Assembly: GCA_031177765.1 (NCBI GenBank)
Contig: JAPSKH010000001.1
Span: forward strand, 45,917 to 109,916
Origin: Microbacterium sp.
GTDB lineage: Bacteria > Actinomycetota > Actinomycetes > Actinomycetales > Microbacteriaceae
Direction of reading: 5' to 3'
Length of the DNA stretch: 64,000 nucleotides
Of this stretch, positions 35,581-46,904 are shown piece by piece; the stretch's first letter is position 1, and every line of letters starts with the position of its first letter. The translations under genes were made by a program, and so were the position numbers. The notes below the pieces were generated by a model. That model was given only the letters and a program-made list of their open reading frames with translations. It was not told the DNA's origin and searched no databases.

Positions 35581-36786
35581 GTGGCCGAGATTTCGGACGT
35601 CTTCTTCGTCGACGGCATGCGCACCCCGTTCGGGCGCGCCGGCGAGAAGGGCATGTACTGGAACACCCGCGCGGATGATCTGGCAGTGAAGGCCACGATC
35701 GGTCTGATGGAACGCAACCCCGCGGTGCCGAAGGACCGTGTCGACGACGTCGCGATCGCCGCGACCTCGCAGACCGGGGACCAGGGCCTCACCCTCGGTC
35801 GCAGCGTCGCCATCCTCGCGGGCCTGCCGCAGACCGTCCCCGGGTTCGCCATCGATCGCATGTGCGCCGGCGCGATGACCAGCGTCACGACCATGGCGGC
35901 CTCGATCGGCGTGGGCATGTACGACGTCGCCCTCGCAGGCGGCGTGGAGCACATGGGCCACCACCCGATCGGCGGCAACGCCGACCCGAACCCGCGCTTC
36001 GTCGCCGAGAAGATGGTCGACCCCGGCGCTCTCAACATGGGCGTGACGGCCGAGCGGATCTTCGACCGCTTCCCGCACCTGACCAAGGAGCGCTCCGACC
36101 GCTACGGCATGCTCTCGCAGCAGAAGGTCCAGGCCGCGTACGAGGCCGGCAGGATCCAGCCCGACCTGGTGCCGGTGGCCATCAAGGGCTCGGACGGCGC
36201 GTGGGGCCTGGCGACCGAGGACGAGGGGCGCCGCCCGCAGACCACGATGGAGGACCTGGCCGGTCTGAAGACGCCGTTCCGTCCGCACGGGCGCGTGACC
36301 GCCGGAACATCGTCGCCGCTGACCGACGGGGCGACCATGTCGCTGCTGGCCGGCGGCCGGGCGGTGAAGGAGCTGGGCCTGCAGCCCAAGATGCGGCTGG
36401 TGTCCTTCGCCTTCGCGGGCGTGCAGCCCGAGATCATGGGCATCGGGCCGATCCCGTCGACCGAGAAGGCCCTCAAGAAGGCCGGTCTCACCATCGCCGA
36501 CATCGGCCTGTTCGAGCTCAACGAGGCGTTCGCCATCCAGGTGATCTCGCTGCTGGACCACTTCGGCATCGCCGACGACGACCCGCGTGTGAACCCGTGG
36601 GGCGGCGCGATCGCATTCGGGCATCCGCTGGCGGCGTCCGGCGTGCGCCTCATGATCCAGCTCGCGGCTCAGTTCGCCGAGCGTCCCGACGTCCGCTACG
36701 GCCTCACCGCGATGTGCGTCGGCCTCGGCCAAGGCGGCTCGGTGATCTGGGAGAACCCGCACTACGACGGCAAGAAGAAGAAGTGA
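35581..36786 (+). CDS. fadA: Acetyl-CoA C-acyltransferase (3-ketoacyl-CoA thiolase)
   Basis: A 401-residue degradative thiolase. The nucleophile Cys lies in FAIDRMCAGAMTSVTTMA, the His motif in NPWGGAIAFGHPLAASGVRLM, and the second Cys in GLTAMCVGLGQGGSVIWE. ELNEAFAIQVISLLDHFG is the conserved NEAF segment. It completes a fatty-acid beta-oxidation spiral with the multifunctional FadB-type protein encoded 11 nt downstream. The GTG start follows GGAGGCAGA. The two form a clear fadAB operon. Confidence 0.95.
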   Translation: MAEISDVFFVDGMRTPFGRAGEKGMYWNTRADDLAVKATIGLMERNPAVPKDRVDDVAIAATSQTGDQGLTLGRSVAILAGLPQTVPGFAIDRMCAGAMTSVTTMAASIGVGMYDVALAGGVEHMGHHPIGGNADPNPRFVAEKMVDPGALNMGVTAERIFDRFPHLTKERSDRYGMLSQQKVQAAYEAGRIQPDLVPVAIKGSDGAWGLATEDEGRRPQTTMEDLAGLKTPFRPHGRVTAGTSSPLTDGATMSLLAGGRAVKELGLQPKMRLVSFAFAGVQPEIMGIGPIPSTEKALKKAGLTIADIGLFELNEAFAIQVISLLDHFGIADDDPRVNPWGGAIAFGHPLAASGVRLMIQLAAQFAERPDVRYGLTAMCVGLGQGGSVIWENPHYDGKKKK

Positions 36787-36797
36787 GACCGGGCTCG

Positions 36798-38942
36798 ATG
36801 ACGAACTACGACGAGATCGACTTCTCCCCCATCCAGGCCCTCGCCGGCGACGAGATCGTCACGCACTCGCGGGCGCGGGACATTCCCCTCCCCTCCGGCA
36901 GGGTGCTCGCCCTCATCACCCTCGACAACGGCCGGGACCACACCCGGCCGAACACGCTCGGCCCCGCGACCCTGACCGAGCTCGGCGAGACCCTCCAGAC
37001 CCTCAAGAGGCGTGCGGCGGCGGGCGAGATCCAGGCGGTCGGCATCACGGGCAAGCAGTACATCCTCGCCGCCGGCGCCGACCTGTCCGACATCTCACGG
37101 CTGGGCTCGAAGGACAACGCCCGCCTCATCGCCCAGCTGGGGCACCAGGTGCTGGGCTCGCTGTCGGAGCTGGGCGTGCCCTCGTTCGCGTTCGTCAACG
37201 GCCTCGCGCTCGGCGGTGGACTGGAGATCGCGCTGAACTCGACGTATCGCACCGTCGATGCCTCGGCAGCGGCCATCGCGCTCCCCGAGGTCTTCCTCGG
37301 GATCATCCCGGGATGGGGCGGCGCCTACCTTCTGCCGAACCTCATCGGGATCGAGAACGCGCTCGAGGTGGTCATCTCGAATCCGCTCAAGCAGAACCGA
37401 ATGCTCAAACCCCAGCAGGCCTTCGACTACGGCATCTTCGACGCGATCTTCCCCGCGTCGAACTATCTGGAGGACTCCCTCCGGTGGGCCGACGGCGTGC
37501 TGACCGGCGCGACCAAGGTCGTGCGGAAGAACGAGCCGGGCAAGCTGGAGCGGCTGACCAAGTGGCCGATCGCCGTCAAGATGGCCCGCGGGATGCTCGA
37601 ATCCAAGATCGGCACGGTCCCGCGCTCGCCGTACGTGGCACTGGAGCTGCTCGACAAGGCCAGGAGCGGCACGAAGGCCGAGGGCTTCGCGCGCGAGGAC
37701 GAGGCCCTGGCAGAGCTCGTCACCGGCGATCAGTTCGCGGCTTCGATGTACGCCTTCGATCTCGTGCAGAAGCGCGCCAAGCGGCCGGTCGGCGCGCCCG
37801 ACAAAGACCTCGCCAAGAAGGTCACGAAGGTCGGCATCATCGGCGCCGGGCTCATGGCGAGCCAGTTCGCCCTGCTGTTCGTGCGCAAGCTGCAGGTGCC
37901 GGTGCTCATCACCGACCTGGACCAGACCCGCGTCGACAAGGGGCTGGCGTACATCCACGAGGAGATCGGAAAGCTGGAGGCCAAGGGGCGCCTGGACGGC
38001 GACACCGCCAACAAGCTGCGCGCCCTCGTCACCGGCACGACCGACAAGACCCTGTACGCCGACTGCGACTTCGTCATCGAGGCGGTGTTCGAGGAGGTCG
38101 GCGTCAAGCAGCAGGTCTTCGGGGAGATCGAGCAGATCGTCGCCGAGGACACCGTCCTCGCCACCAACACGTCCTCGCTCTCGGTCGAGGAGATCGGCGC
38201 GAAGCTGGCCCATCCGGAGCGACTGGTCGGCTTCCACTTCTTCAACCCGGTCGCGGTCATGCCGCTGATCGAGATCGTGCGGACGCCGCAGACTTCGGAC
38301 GCCGCCCTGTCCACGGCCTTCGTCGTGGCCAAGAGCCTGGGCAAGAACGCGGTGCTCACCGCCGATGCACCCGGGTTCGTGGTGAACCGCCTGCTGGCGA
38401 AGGTCATGGGCGAAGCGGCGCGCGCGGTGTACGAGGGCACTCCCCTCCTCACGGTCGAGAAGGCGTTCGCTCCCCTCGGACTGCCGATGACGCCGTTCCA
38501 GCTCATCGACCTCGTGGGGTGGAAGGTCGCCGCGCACGTGCAGGACACCATGGCGACGGCGTTCCCCGACAGGTTCTACGCGAACGAGAACTTCCACCGG
38601 CTGGCGGAGCTGTCCGAGGTCGTCGAGAAGGACAAGAGCGGTCGTGTCACCGGCTGGAGCAAGGCGGCCGAGAAGGTGCTCAAGGGCGCCACAGGCTCGT
38701 CCCCGGCATCCGACGCGGAGATCCTCCGCCGCGTGCAGGACGGGCTGGCCTCCGAGATCCGCATCATGCTCGACGAGGGTGTGGTCCCTGAGGTCGAGGA
38801 CATCGATCTGTGCCTCATCCTCGGCGCCGGCTGGCCCTTCATCGACGGCGGCGCGTCCCCCTACCTCGATCGCGAGGGAGCCTCGGAGCGCGTGTTCGGC
38901 GATACGTTCCATCACCCGCCGATCCGCGGCATCGGCGGCTGA
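36798..38942 (+). CDS. fadB: Multifunctional fatty acid oxidation protein: enoyl-CoA hydratase / 3-hydroxyacyl-CoA dehydrogenase
   Basis: A 714-residue FadB/FadJ-type enzyme. Residues about 1-330 form a crotonase fold (GKQYILAAGADLSDISRL oxyanion loop, FAFVNGLALGGGLEIALNSTYR, and LPEVFLGIIPGWGGAYLLPNLIG). Residues about 335-520 form the NAD-binding HAD domain (KVGIIGAGLMASQFALLFVRK; NTSSLSVEEIGAKLAHPERLVGFHFFNPV). The C-terminal HAD part contains DAPGFVVNRLLAKVMGEA. The ORF track fuses it to an earlier frame from 35862. The ATG at 36798 gives the family N-terminus. Confidence 0.95.
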   Translation: MTNYDEIDFSPIQALAGDEIVTHSRARDIPLPSGRVLALITLDNGRDHTRPNTLGPATLTELGETLQTLKRRAAAGEIQAVGITGKQYILAAGADLSDISRLGSKDNARLIAQLGHQVLGSLSELGVPSFAFVNGLALGGGLEIALNSTYRTVDASAAAIALPEVFLGIIPGWGGAYLLPNLIGIENALEVVISNPLKQNRMLKPQQAFDYGIFDAIFPASNYLEDSLRWADGVLTGATKVVRKNEPGKLERLTKWPIAVKMARGMLESKIGTVPRSPYVALELLDKARSGTKAEGFAREDEALAELVTGDQFAASMYAFDLVQKRAKRPVGAPDKDLAKKVTKVGIIGAGLMASQFALLFVRKLQVPVLITDLDQTRVDKGLAYIHEEIGKLEAKGRLDGDTANKLRALVTGTTDKTLYADCDFVIEAVFEEVGVKQQVFGEIEQIVAEDTVLATNTSSLSVEEIGAKLAHPERLVGFHFFNPVAVMPLIEIVRTPQTSDAALSTAFVVAKSLGKNAVLTADAPGFVVNRLLAKVMGEAARAVYEGTPLLTVEKAFAPLGLPMTPFQLIDLVGWKVAAHVQDTMATAFPDRFYANENFHRLAELSEVVEKDKSGRVTGWSKAAEKVLKGATGSSPASDAEILRRVQDGLASEIRIMLDEGVVPEVEDIDLCLILGAGWPFIDGGASPYLDREGASERVFGDTFHHPPIRGIGG

Positions 38943-38966
38943 CGCAGGGTCGTCGACGGAGAGCGC

Positions 38967-39000
38967 CCCGGCGCGCGGCTCGCCGAGTCCGCGCCGGGGT
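38967..39000. terminator. Bidirectional hairpin between fadB and dxs
   Basis: CCCCGGCGCG and CGCGCCGGGG form a 10-bp stem around a 14-nt loop in the gap between two convergent genes. Confidence 0.7.
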
Positions 39001-39021
39001 GCCGTCGTTCCTGCCGGACGC

Positions 39022-40980
39022 CTAGTCGTGGGGCGGGCGGGCGCGCGCCAGGTCGCCGATCGTCGGGATCTCGCTCGTCTGCGCACCGCGTGCCACCGGG
39101 ATCCGCGTGCCGAGCACCTGCGCGACGACGTCCTGCGCGATGCGCGCCGGGGTGAGCCCGGCGTCCTGGAAGATCTCCTCGCGGCTGGCGTGGTCGATGA
39201 ACTCGTCGGGCACCCCCAGTTCGTCCACCGCGGTGTCGACGCCCGCCTCGCGGAGCACCTGGCGCACCCTCGTGCCGATGCCGCCCACGCGGATGCCGTC
39301 CTCGATCGTGATGACCAGGCGATGGGATGCCGCGAGTTCGACGATGGACGGCTGCACCGGGATGGCCCAGCGCGGGTCCACGACCGTCGCCCCGATCCCC
39401 TGCGCGCGGAGTCGCTGGGCGACGTCGACGGCGATGTGGGCCATGGGGCCGATCCCGACCAGCAGCACGTCCTGGGCCTCGGAGCGCACGAGCACGTCCA
39501 CGCCGTCGCGCAGCCGCTCGATCGCCGGCAGCTCGGGGCTCACGGCGCCCTTCGGGAAGCGCACGACCGTCGGCGCGTCCTCGATCGCGACGGCTTCGCG
39601 CAGCTCCTCGCGGAGGCGGACCTCGTCGCGGGGCACGGCGATGCGGATGTTCGGCACGATCTGGAGCATCGCGAGGTCCCAGATGCCGTGATGGCTGGGA
39701 CCGTCGGGGCCGGTCACCCCGGCACGGTCCAGCACGAAGGTGACCCCGGCACGGTGGAGGGCGACATCCATGAGCACCTGGTCGAACGCCCGATTCATGA
39801 AGGTGGCGTAGATGGCGACGACCGGATGCAGTCCGCCGAAGGCGAGCCCGGCGGCCGACGCGACCGCGTGCTGCTCGGCGATGCCGACGTCGTAGACCCG
39901 ATCCGGGAAGCGCTGCGCGAACGGCAGCAGGCCCGTGGGGCGCAGCATCGCCGCCGTCATCGCGATGACGTCGTCCCTGCTCTCACCGACGTGCACCAGC
40001 TCGTCCGCGAAGACGTCGGTCCAGGCGGTTCCCGCCGAGCCGCCCAGCGCCTCCCCGGTGAGCGGGTCGATCTTGCCGACGGCGTGGAACTGGTCGGCCT
40101 CGTCCGAGAGGGCCGGCGCGTACCCGCGCCCCTTCTCGGTGATCGTGTGGACGATGACCGGCGCCCCGTACTCCTTCGCCAGCTGGAGCGTCTCGATGAG
40201 CGCGGGGAGGTCGTGGCCGTCCACGGGGCCGAGGTACTTGATGTCCAGATTGGAGTAGAGCGCGGCGTTGTTCGTGAAGCGCGAGAGGAACCCGTGTGTG
40301 CCGCCGCGCACGCCCCGGTAGATCGCGCGCCCCACCGGACCCATCCGGCGGAAGAGCCGATCGGACGACCGGTGCAGGGTGCGGTACGAATCCGCGGTCC
40401 GCACGCGGTTGAGGTAGCGCGCCATACCGCCGATCGTGGGCGCGTACGAGCGGCCGTTGTCGTTGACGACGATGATCAGGTTGCGGTCGTTGTCGTCGGA
40501 GATGTTGTTGAGTGCCTCCCACGTCATCCCGCCGGTGAGAGCGCCGTCGCCGACGACGGCGACGACATGCCGGTCCTTGCGGCCCGTGCGCGTCAGCGCG
40601 CGCGACACGCCGTCGGCCCAGCTGAGCGAGCTGGACGCGTGCGACGATTCGACCACGTCATGCAGGCTCTCGGCGCGCTGAGGGTATCCCGCCAGTCCCC
40701 CGCGGGCGCGCAGACGCGTGAAGTCCTGCCGTCCGGTGAGCAGCTTGTGCACGTACGACTGGTGCCCCGTGTCGAAGATGATCGGATCCGACGGCGAGTC
40801 GAACACCCGATGCAGGGCGATCGTCAGCTCGACGACGCCGAGGTTGGGGCCGAGGTGCCCTCCCGTGCGTGCGACGTTCTCGACGAGGAAGTCGCGGATC
40901 TCCCCCGCGAGCTCCTCGAGCTGTTCGATGGTCAGTGCGTCGAGGTCTCGTGGACCGGTGATCGACCGAAGAAGAGGCAT
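39022..40980 (-). CDS. dxs: 1-deoxy-D-xylulose-5-phosphate synthase
   Basis: DXS (652 residues) makes DXP from pyruvate and glyceraldehyde 3-phosphate, the first step of the MEP isoprenoid pathway. The N-terminus has ELAGEIRDFLVENVARTGGHLGPNLGVVELTIALHRVFDSP and IIFDTGHQSYVHKLLTGR. The thiamine-diphosphate motif is VVGDGALTGGMTWEALNNI (GDG...N). The transketolase pyrimidine domain shows FPDRVYDVGIAEQHAVASAAGLAFGGLHPVVAIYATFMNRAFDQ. In this organism PLP is made by PdxST, so DXP serves isoprenoids and thiamine. It is followed by a terminator shared with fadB. Confidence 0.97.
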   Translation of the reverse strand: MPLLRSITGPRDLDALTIEQLEELAGEIRDFLVENVARTGGHLGPNLGVVELTIALHRVFDSPSDPIIFDTGHQSYVHKLLTGRQDFTRLRARGGLAGYPQRAESLHDVVESSHASSSLSWADGVSRALTRTGRKDRHVVAVVGDGALTGGMTWEALNNISDDNDRNLIIVVNDNGRSYAPTIGGMARYLNRVRTADSYRTLHRSSDRLFRRMGPVGRAIYRGVRGGTHGFLSRFTNNAALYSNLDIKYLGPVDGHDLPALIETLQLAKEYGAPVIVHTITEKGRGYAPALSDEADQFHAVGKIDPLTGEALGGSAGTAWTDVFADELVHVGESRDDVIAMTAAMLRPTGLLPFAQRFPDRVYDVGIAEQHAVASAAGLAFGGLHPVVAIYATFMNRAFDQVLMDVALHRAGVTFVLDRAGVTGPDGPSHHGIWDLAMLQIVPNIRIAVPRDEVRLREELREAVAIEDAPTVVRFPKGAVSPELPAIERLRDGVDVLVRSEAQDVLLVGIGPMAHIAVDVAQRLRAQGIGATVVDPRWAIPVQPSIVELAASHRLVITIEDGIRVGGIGTRVRQVLREAGVDTAVDELGVPDEFIDHASREEIFQDAGLTPARIAQDVVAQVLGTRIPVARGAQTSEIPTIGDLARARPPHD

Positions 40981-41101
40981 CCGTCTCCCTTCGCCTCCCG
41001 ACTTCCCGGGGCGTCACCCGACGATCGGATGGCCCCTCAAGCTTAGACCGCGGGGCTGAATGACCTCCCAGAGTGGACGGCGCGGGCCCCGTGCGGTAAT
41101 G

Positions 41102-41138
41102 GGCGAGCCCCGGAACCGACGCGGTTCCGGGGCTCGCC
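41102..41138. terminator. Hairpin terminator after acnA
   Basis: GGCGAGCCCCGGAACCG and CGGTTCCGGGGCTCGCC form a 17-bp perfect stem with a 3-nt loop, 9 nt after the acnA stop codon. Confidence 0.85.
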
Positions 41139-41146
41139 GCGACTGC

Positions 41147-44002
<2,856 letters not shown>

Positions 44003-44078
44003 GTCTGTCTCCTTCGTCGGCGGCGGGATGGGGCCGAAGCCCGGCATTCCCCATCTTCCCCCGCCGCGAACCGGTCGG

Positions 44079-44096
44079 CTAGTGAGGCAGACCTAA
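44079..44096. promoter_or_regulatory. DtxR/IdeR-like iron box upstream of acnA
   Basis: CTAGTGAGGCAGACCTAA resembles the actinobacterial DtxR consensus TTAGGTNAGNCTNACCTAA, with one base missing in the left arm. It lies about 77 nt before the acnA start. Confidence 0.35.
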
Positions 44097-44110
44097 TCCG
44101 GCGGGGGCGA

Positions 44111-44134
44111 ATTTATCTCGATATCGAGATAAAT
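44111..44134. promoter_or_regulatory. 24-bp perfect palindrome upstream of acnA (candidate operator)
   Basis: The half-site ATTTATCTCGAT is followed at once by its exact reverse complement, giving a 24-bp perfect palindrome that is unusually AT-rich for this genome. It ends 4 nt before the DUF3159 stop codon and about 110 nt upstream of the acnA start. Its shape fits a dimeric repressor such as a MarR-type protein. Confidence 0.7.
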
Positions 44135-44137
44135 GTA

Positions 44138-44863
44138 TCACCTGGACGACGGTGGATAGAGCGCCCGCACGGCGAGCCACGTGACCGCGACGAGGGGCGC
44201 GAACAGCGGCAGCCCCATGACGAGCTTCAGCGTCCCGAGCGCTGTGACGTCGCCGGCGAAGTACAGCGGCAGCTGCACGAGCAGCCGCGCCGCGAACAGG
44301 GCGGCCCACGCGATCGACAGCCAGAAGAACACGCGGCGCTTGCGGCGGTCGCCTCGCCACGCCACCCCTTCGCCCATGAGGAAGCCCACGGCGAGGCCGA
44401 TCAGCGGCCAGCCGACGAGAGCGGAGATCAGGAACGCGCTGCCGTAGAGGCCGTTCGTGACGAACCCCCACAGGAAGTTGTCCTCGGCGCGTCCGGTCCA
44501 CAGGGCCAGAGCCGCGGCCGCCGCGGCGGCGATGAGGCCCCCGAGCGCGGCGCCCACCGCCTGCCTCTGCAGCAGACGCACGGCGGTGAAGATCGCCGCG
44601 ATGCCGACCGACACGCCGAGCGAGAGGACGAGGTGCTGCGTCACGGTGAACAGCACGACGAACGCCAGGCTCGGCAGGACCGATTCCAGGATGCCGCGCC
44701 ACCCGCCCATCGCGGCCCACACGACGTGGCCGGTGCCCTTGTTCTCGGCCGGGTCGAGCCCTGCCCGGCGGGCGGCGCCACCCAGGGCCGCTCCGAGGAT
44801 GTCGCTCGGCGCGGGCTGCTCGCGCTCCGGGTCCGGCGGCGTGAGGTCGGCCCGGTCGCTCAC
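44138..44863 (-). CDS. DUF3159 integral membrane protein
   Basis: A 241-residue actinobacterial membrane protein of unknown function. About six hydrophobic segments are visible, including VLPSLAFVVLFTVTQHLVLSLGVSVGIAAIF, GLIAAAAAAALALWTG and VFFWLSIAWAALFAARLLVQLPLYF. The C-terminus has TLKLVMGLPLFAPLVAVTWLAVRAL. The GTG start overlaps the DUF3710 stop (GTGA). The ORF track start at 45199 lies inside the DUF3710 gene. It is the last gene of the dut-DUF3710-DUF3159 set, which is conserved in actinobacteria. Confidence 0.88.
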   Translation of the reverse strand: MSDRADLTPPDPEREQPAPSDILGAALGGAARRAGLDPAENKGTGHVVWAAMGGWRGILESVLPSLAFVVLFTVTQHLVLSLGVSVGIAAIFTAVRLLQRQAVGAALGGLIAAAAAAALALWTGRAEDNFLWGFVTNGLYGSAFLISALVGWPLIGLAVGFLMGEGVAWRGDRRKRRVFFWLSIAWAALFAARLLVQLPLYFAGDVTALGTLKLVMGLPLFAPLVAVTWLAVRALYPPSSR

Positions 44864-45459
44864 GCGGTTCCCGGGGTGGCAGGCATCCGGAGCGGGATGA
44901 GGTCTCGCGGCGGCATGGGGGCGCCGCCGCGCACGACGACGATGGAGCGGAAGAGGTCCTCCACGGCGGCGGCCGCCTCGACATCCGACGTCGCGGCCCC
45001 GCCGATCACACCGCGCAGGAACCAGCGCGGCCCGTCGACGCCGACGAAGCGCGCCAGGCGCTTGCCCGCGGCGCCATCCGGCCCGGCGACCACGGGGACC
45101 TCCGCGAGCAGTTCGGGGCCCAGCGGCCCCTCCCGCTCCTCGACGCGCCCGCCCTGCTGACGGATCTGCTGTCGGATCTGCTCGCGCGTCTCGTCCCACA
45201 GTCCGGCCGAGCGCGGAGCCGCGAACGGCTGGACCTGGAGGGTGGAATCGGCGTAGTCCAGGCCCACGGCCACGATGCGCTTGGTCTGCTCCTCGACCTC
45301 GAGGCGCAGGTTCAGTCCCTCGCGGGGCAGGATCTTGATGCCGCCGAGGTCGATGTAGGGCCGCACCGGGTTGGCCTCGGACTCGTCGAAAGGACCGGTC
45401 GTCGGCCGGTCATCGGGTGCGACCTTGCGCGGGACGTCGGGCGAGCTGGCGTCGCTCAT
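44860..45459 (-). CDS. DUF3710 domain-containing protein
   Basis: A 199-residue protein of unknown function. Conserved parts are ANPVRPYIDLGGIKILPREGLNLRLEVEEQTKRIVAVGLDYADSTLQVQPFAAPRSAGLWDE, FVGVDGPRWFLRGVIGG and the end VEDLFRSIVVVRGGAPMPPRDLIPLRMP. It has no membrane segment. The ATG overlaps the dut stop (ATGA) and its stop overlaps the DUF3159 start, so all three proteins are made from one coupled message. Function is not assignable. Confidence 0.88.
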   Translation of the reverse strand: MSDASSPDVPRKVAPDDRPTTGPFDESEANPVRPYIDLGGIKILPREGLNLRLEVEEQTKRIVAVGLDYADSTLQVQPFAAPRSAGLWDETREQIRQQIRQQGGRVEEREGPLGPELLAEVPVVAGPDGAAGKRLARFVGVDGPRWFLRGVIGGAATSDVEAAAAVEDLFRSIVVVRGGAPMPPRDLIPLRMPATPGTA

Positions 45460-45908
45460 GCCGGGACTCCGTTCTTCTGGTAGCCGGTCGAGCCGAACCC
45501 GCCCTCCCCACGCGCGCTGTCGGGCAGGGATTCGACCGGGATGAAGCGGGCGCGAGGAACCGGCATCACGATCAGCTGTGCGATGCGGTCGCCGACCGCG
45601 ATGTCGTGGGCGTGCTGCGAATCGGTGTTGAGCAGGATCACCTTGATCTCGCCGCGGTAGCCGGCGTCGACGGTGCCGGGGGTGTTCACGACGGTGATGC
45701 CGTGCTTGGCTGCCAGGCCGCTGCGCGGGACGACGAACGCGACGTGCCCCTCGGGAAGGGCGATGCGGACGCCGGTGCCCACGACGGCGCGCTGTCCGGG
45801 CGCGAGGCGCACAGGCTCGGCGGCGACGAGGTCGGCGCCCGCGTCGCCGGGGTGGGCGTAGGCCGGCACGTCGGCAGCGATAATGGGGACGTCCACCGTT
45901 TCAGTCAC
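45456..45908 (-). CDS. dut: dUTP diphosphatase
   Basis: Trimeric dUTPase (150 residues) hydrolyses dUTP to dUMP and keeps uracil out of DNA. Five family motifs are present: HPGDAGADLVA, VVPRSGLAAKHGITVVNTPGTVDAGYRGEIKVILLN (motifs 2-3 with the catalytic Asp), GDRIAQLIVMPV and the C-terminal RGEGGFGSTG loop that closes the active site. The GTG start is 6 nt behind TACCCT, which lies across the DUF3093 start region, so the two divergent genes share promoter sequence. It leads the dut-DUF3710-DUF3159 coupled set. Confidence 0.96.
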   Translation of the reverse strand: MTETVDVPIIAADVPAYAHPGDAGADLVAAEPVRLAPGQRAVVGTGVRIALPEGHVAFVVPRSGLAAKHGITVVNTPGTVDAGYRGEIKVILLNTDSQHAHDIAVGDRIAQLIVMPVPRARFIPVESLPDSARGEGGFGSTGYQKNGVPA

Positions 45909-45911
45909 CCA

Positions 45912-46424
45912 ATGAGGGTAATGCAGAAGACACCGCGCAGTGCGAGCCCCCGAAGCCGTTCCGAGGGCTACCGGGAGCGGCTCAGCCCCTCACTGTGGAT
46001 CCTGTGCGCCGCGGCCGTCGCGGCTCCGATGGCCGCCCTCGTCTTCACCGCGATCGACACCACGGTGGCCCTCGTGATCGGCGCCGTCGTGGGGGTCGCC
46101 GTCATCGGCGCGATGGTCGCTGCCTCTCCGGTGATCCGGATCGAGGGAGGCGAGCTGCGGGCCGGCCGGGCGCACATCCCGGTGCGTCTCCTGGGAGCTC
46201 CCGAGGTGCACGAAGGCGATGACGCCCGTCACGCGCGGGGCGCGGGTCTGGATCCGCGCGCGTGGCATCTGATCCGCGGTGGCATCGACGGGATCGTGAC
46301 GATCCCCGTCATCGACCCCGCCGATCCGACGTCGGCGTGGGTCATCTCCTCGCGGACGCCCGACCGCCTCGCGGCGGCCGTGCGTCGCGCTCAGGCTGTC
46401 ACGCCGCGCACTCCGAGCAGATAG
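45912..46424 (+). CDS. DUF3093 membrane protein
   Basis: A 170-residue protein of unknown function with two adjacent membrane segments near residues 30-75 (LWILCAAAVAAPMAALVFTAIDTTVALVIGAVVGVAVIGAMVAA). A globular C-terminus follows, including ASPVIRIEGGELRAGRAHIPVRLLGAPEV and SAWVISSRTPDRLAAAVRRA. DUF3093 genes neighbour dut in actinobacteria, as here. Starts at 45912 or 45921 (MQKTPRS) are both possible. The latter has GAGGGTA directly in front. The gene starts only 3 nt from the dut start, and its 3' end overlaps the DUF4193 3' end by 26 nt in convergent orientation. Confidence 0.85.
   Translation: MRVMQKTPRSASPRSRSEGYRERLSPSLWILCAAAVAAPMAALVFTAIDTTVALVIGAVVGVAVIGAMVAASPVIRIEGGELRAGRAHIPVRLLGAPEVHEGDDARHARGAGLDPRAWHLIRGGIDGIVTIPVIDPADPTSAWVISSRTPDRLAAAVRRAQAVTPRTPSR
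45915..45920 (-). promoter_or_regulatory. -10 box for leaderless dut (TACCCT)
   Basis: TACCCT, then 6 nt, then the dut GTG. The box lies inside the start region of the divergent DUF3093 gene. Confidence 0.5.
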
Positions 46425-46692
46425 GTCCGTCGGCGGTGTCGTGATCGAGCTGCGAGCGGTGCTTGACGAGGAAGCAGTTGGAGCAGGTGAACTCGTCCTC
46501 CTGCGGCGGCAGCACGACGACGTCGAGCTCGAGGTCGGAGAGGTCGGCACCGGGGAGCTCGAAGCCCGACGGGTTGTCGGCGTCCTCCACGTCGACCGAG
46601 CCGGAGAGCTTGTCGGGAACACGCTCCTTGAGCGCCTCGATCGACTCGCTGTCGTCCTCGGTCTTGCGGGGGGCGTCGTAATCGGTGGCCAT
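46399..46692 (-). CDS. DUF4193 family protein
   Basis: A 97-residue small actinobacterial protein. The N-terminal half is acidic and disordered (DYDAPRKTEDDSESIEALKERVPDK). The C-terminal half holds a probable zinc-binding cluster: EFTCSNCFLVKHRSQLD and GPICSECA, two CxxC pairs spaced about 20 residues apart. Such proteins are abundant and conserved in actinobacteria, but the function is unknown. The 3' end overlaps the DUF3093 gene. The 212-nt spacer to sepH holds the promoters of both divergent genes. Confidence 0.9.
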   Translation of the reverse strand: MATDYDAPRKTEDDSESIEALKERVPDKLSGSVDVEDADNPSGFELPGADLSDLELDVVVLPPQEDEFTCSNCFLVKHRSQLDHDTADGPICSECAA

Positions 46693-46904
46693 GCGTGGAG
46701 GTCTCTACTTCCGGGTGTTTCGGGTTGCGCTCGCCCAATCGGGCGGCGATAGTTTGCATGACGGCATCCCTTTTCGCAAATGCGATGCGTGATGCCTCGG
46801 ATCGTGCGTTCCCCTGAAACTCGCGCCACGCGCGCGATATTCCCGGCGGTGGCGATCGGCTGTGTCAGCATGGGCGGGACAGGCACGATCGGAGGGGCGT
46901 CCGC

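Noticed and set aside
46795-46904. Small ORF in the DUF4193-sepH spacer
   Set aside because: Short frames there lack ribosome-binding sites and conserved sequence; the region is better explained by divergent promoters.
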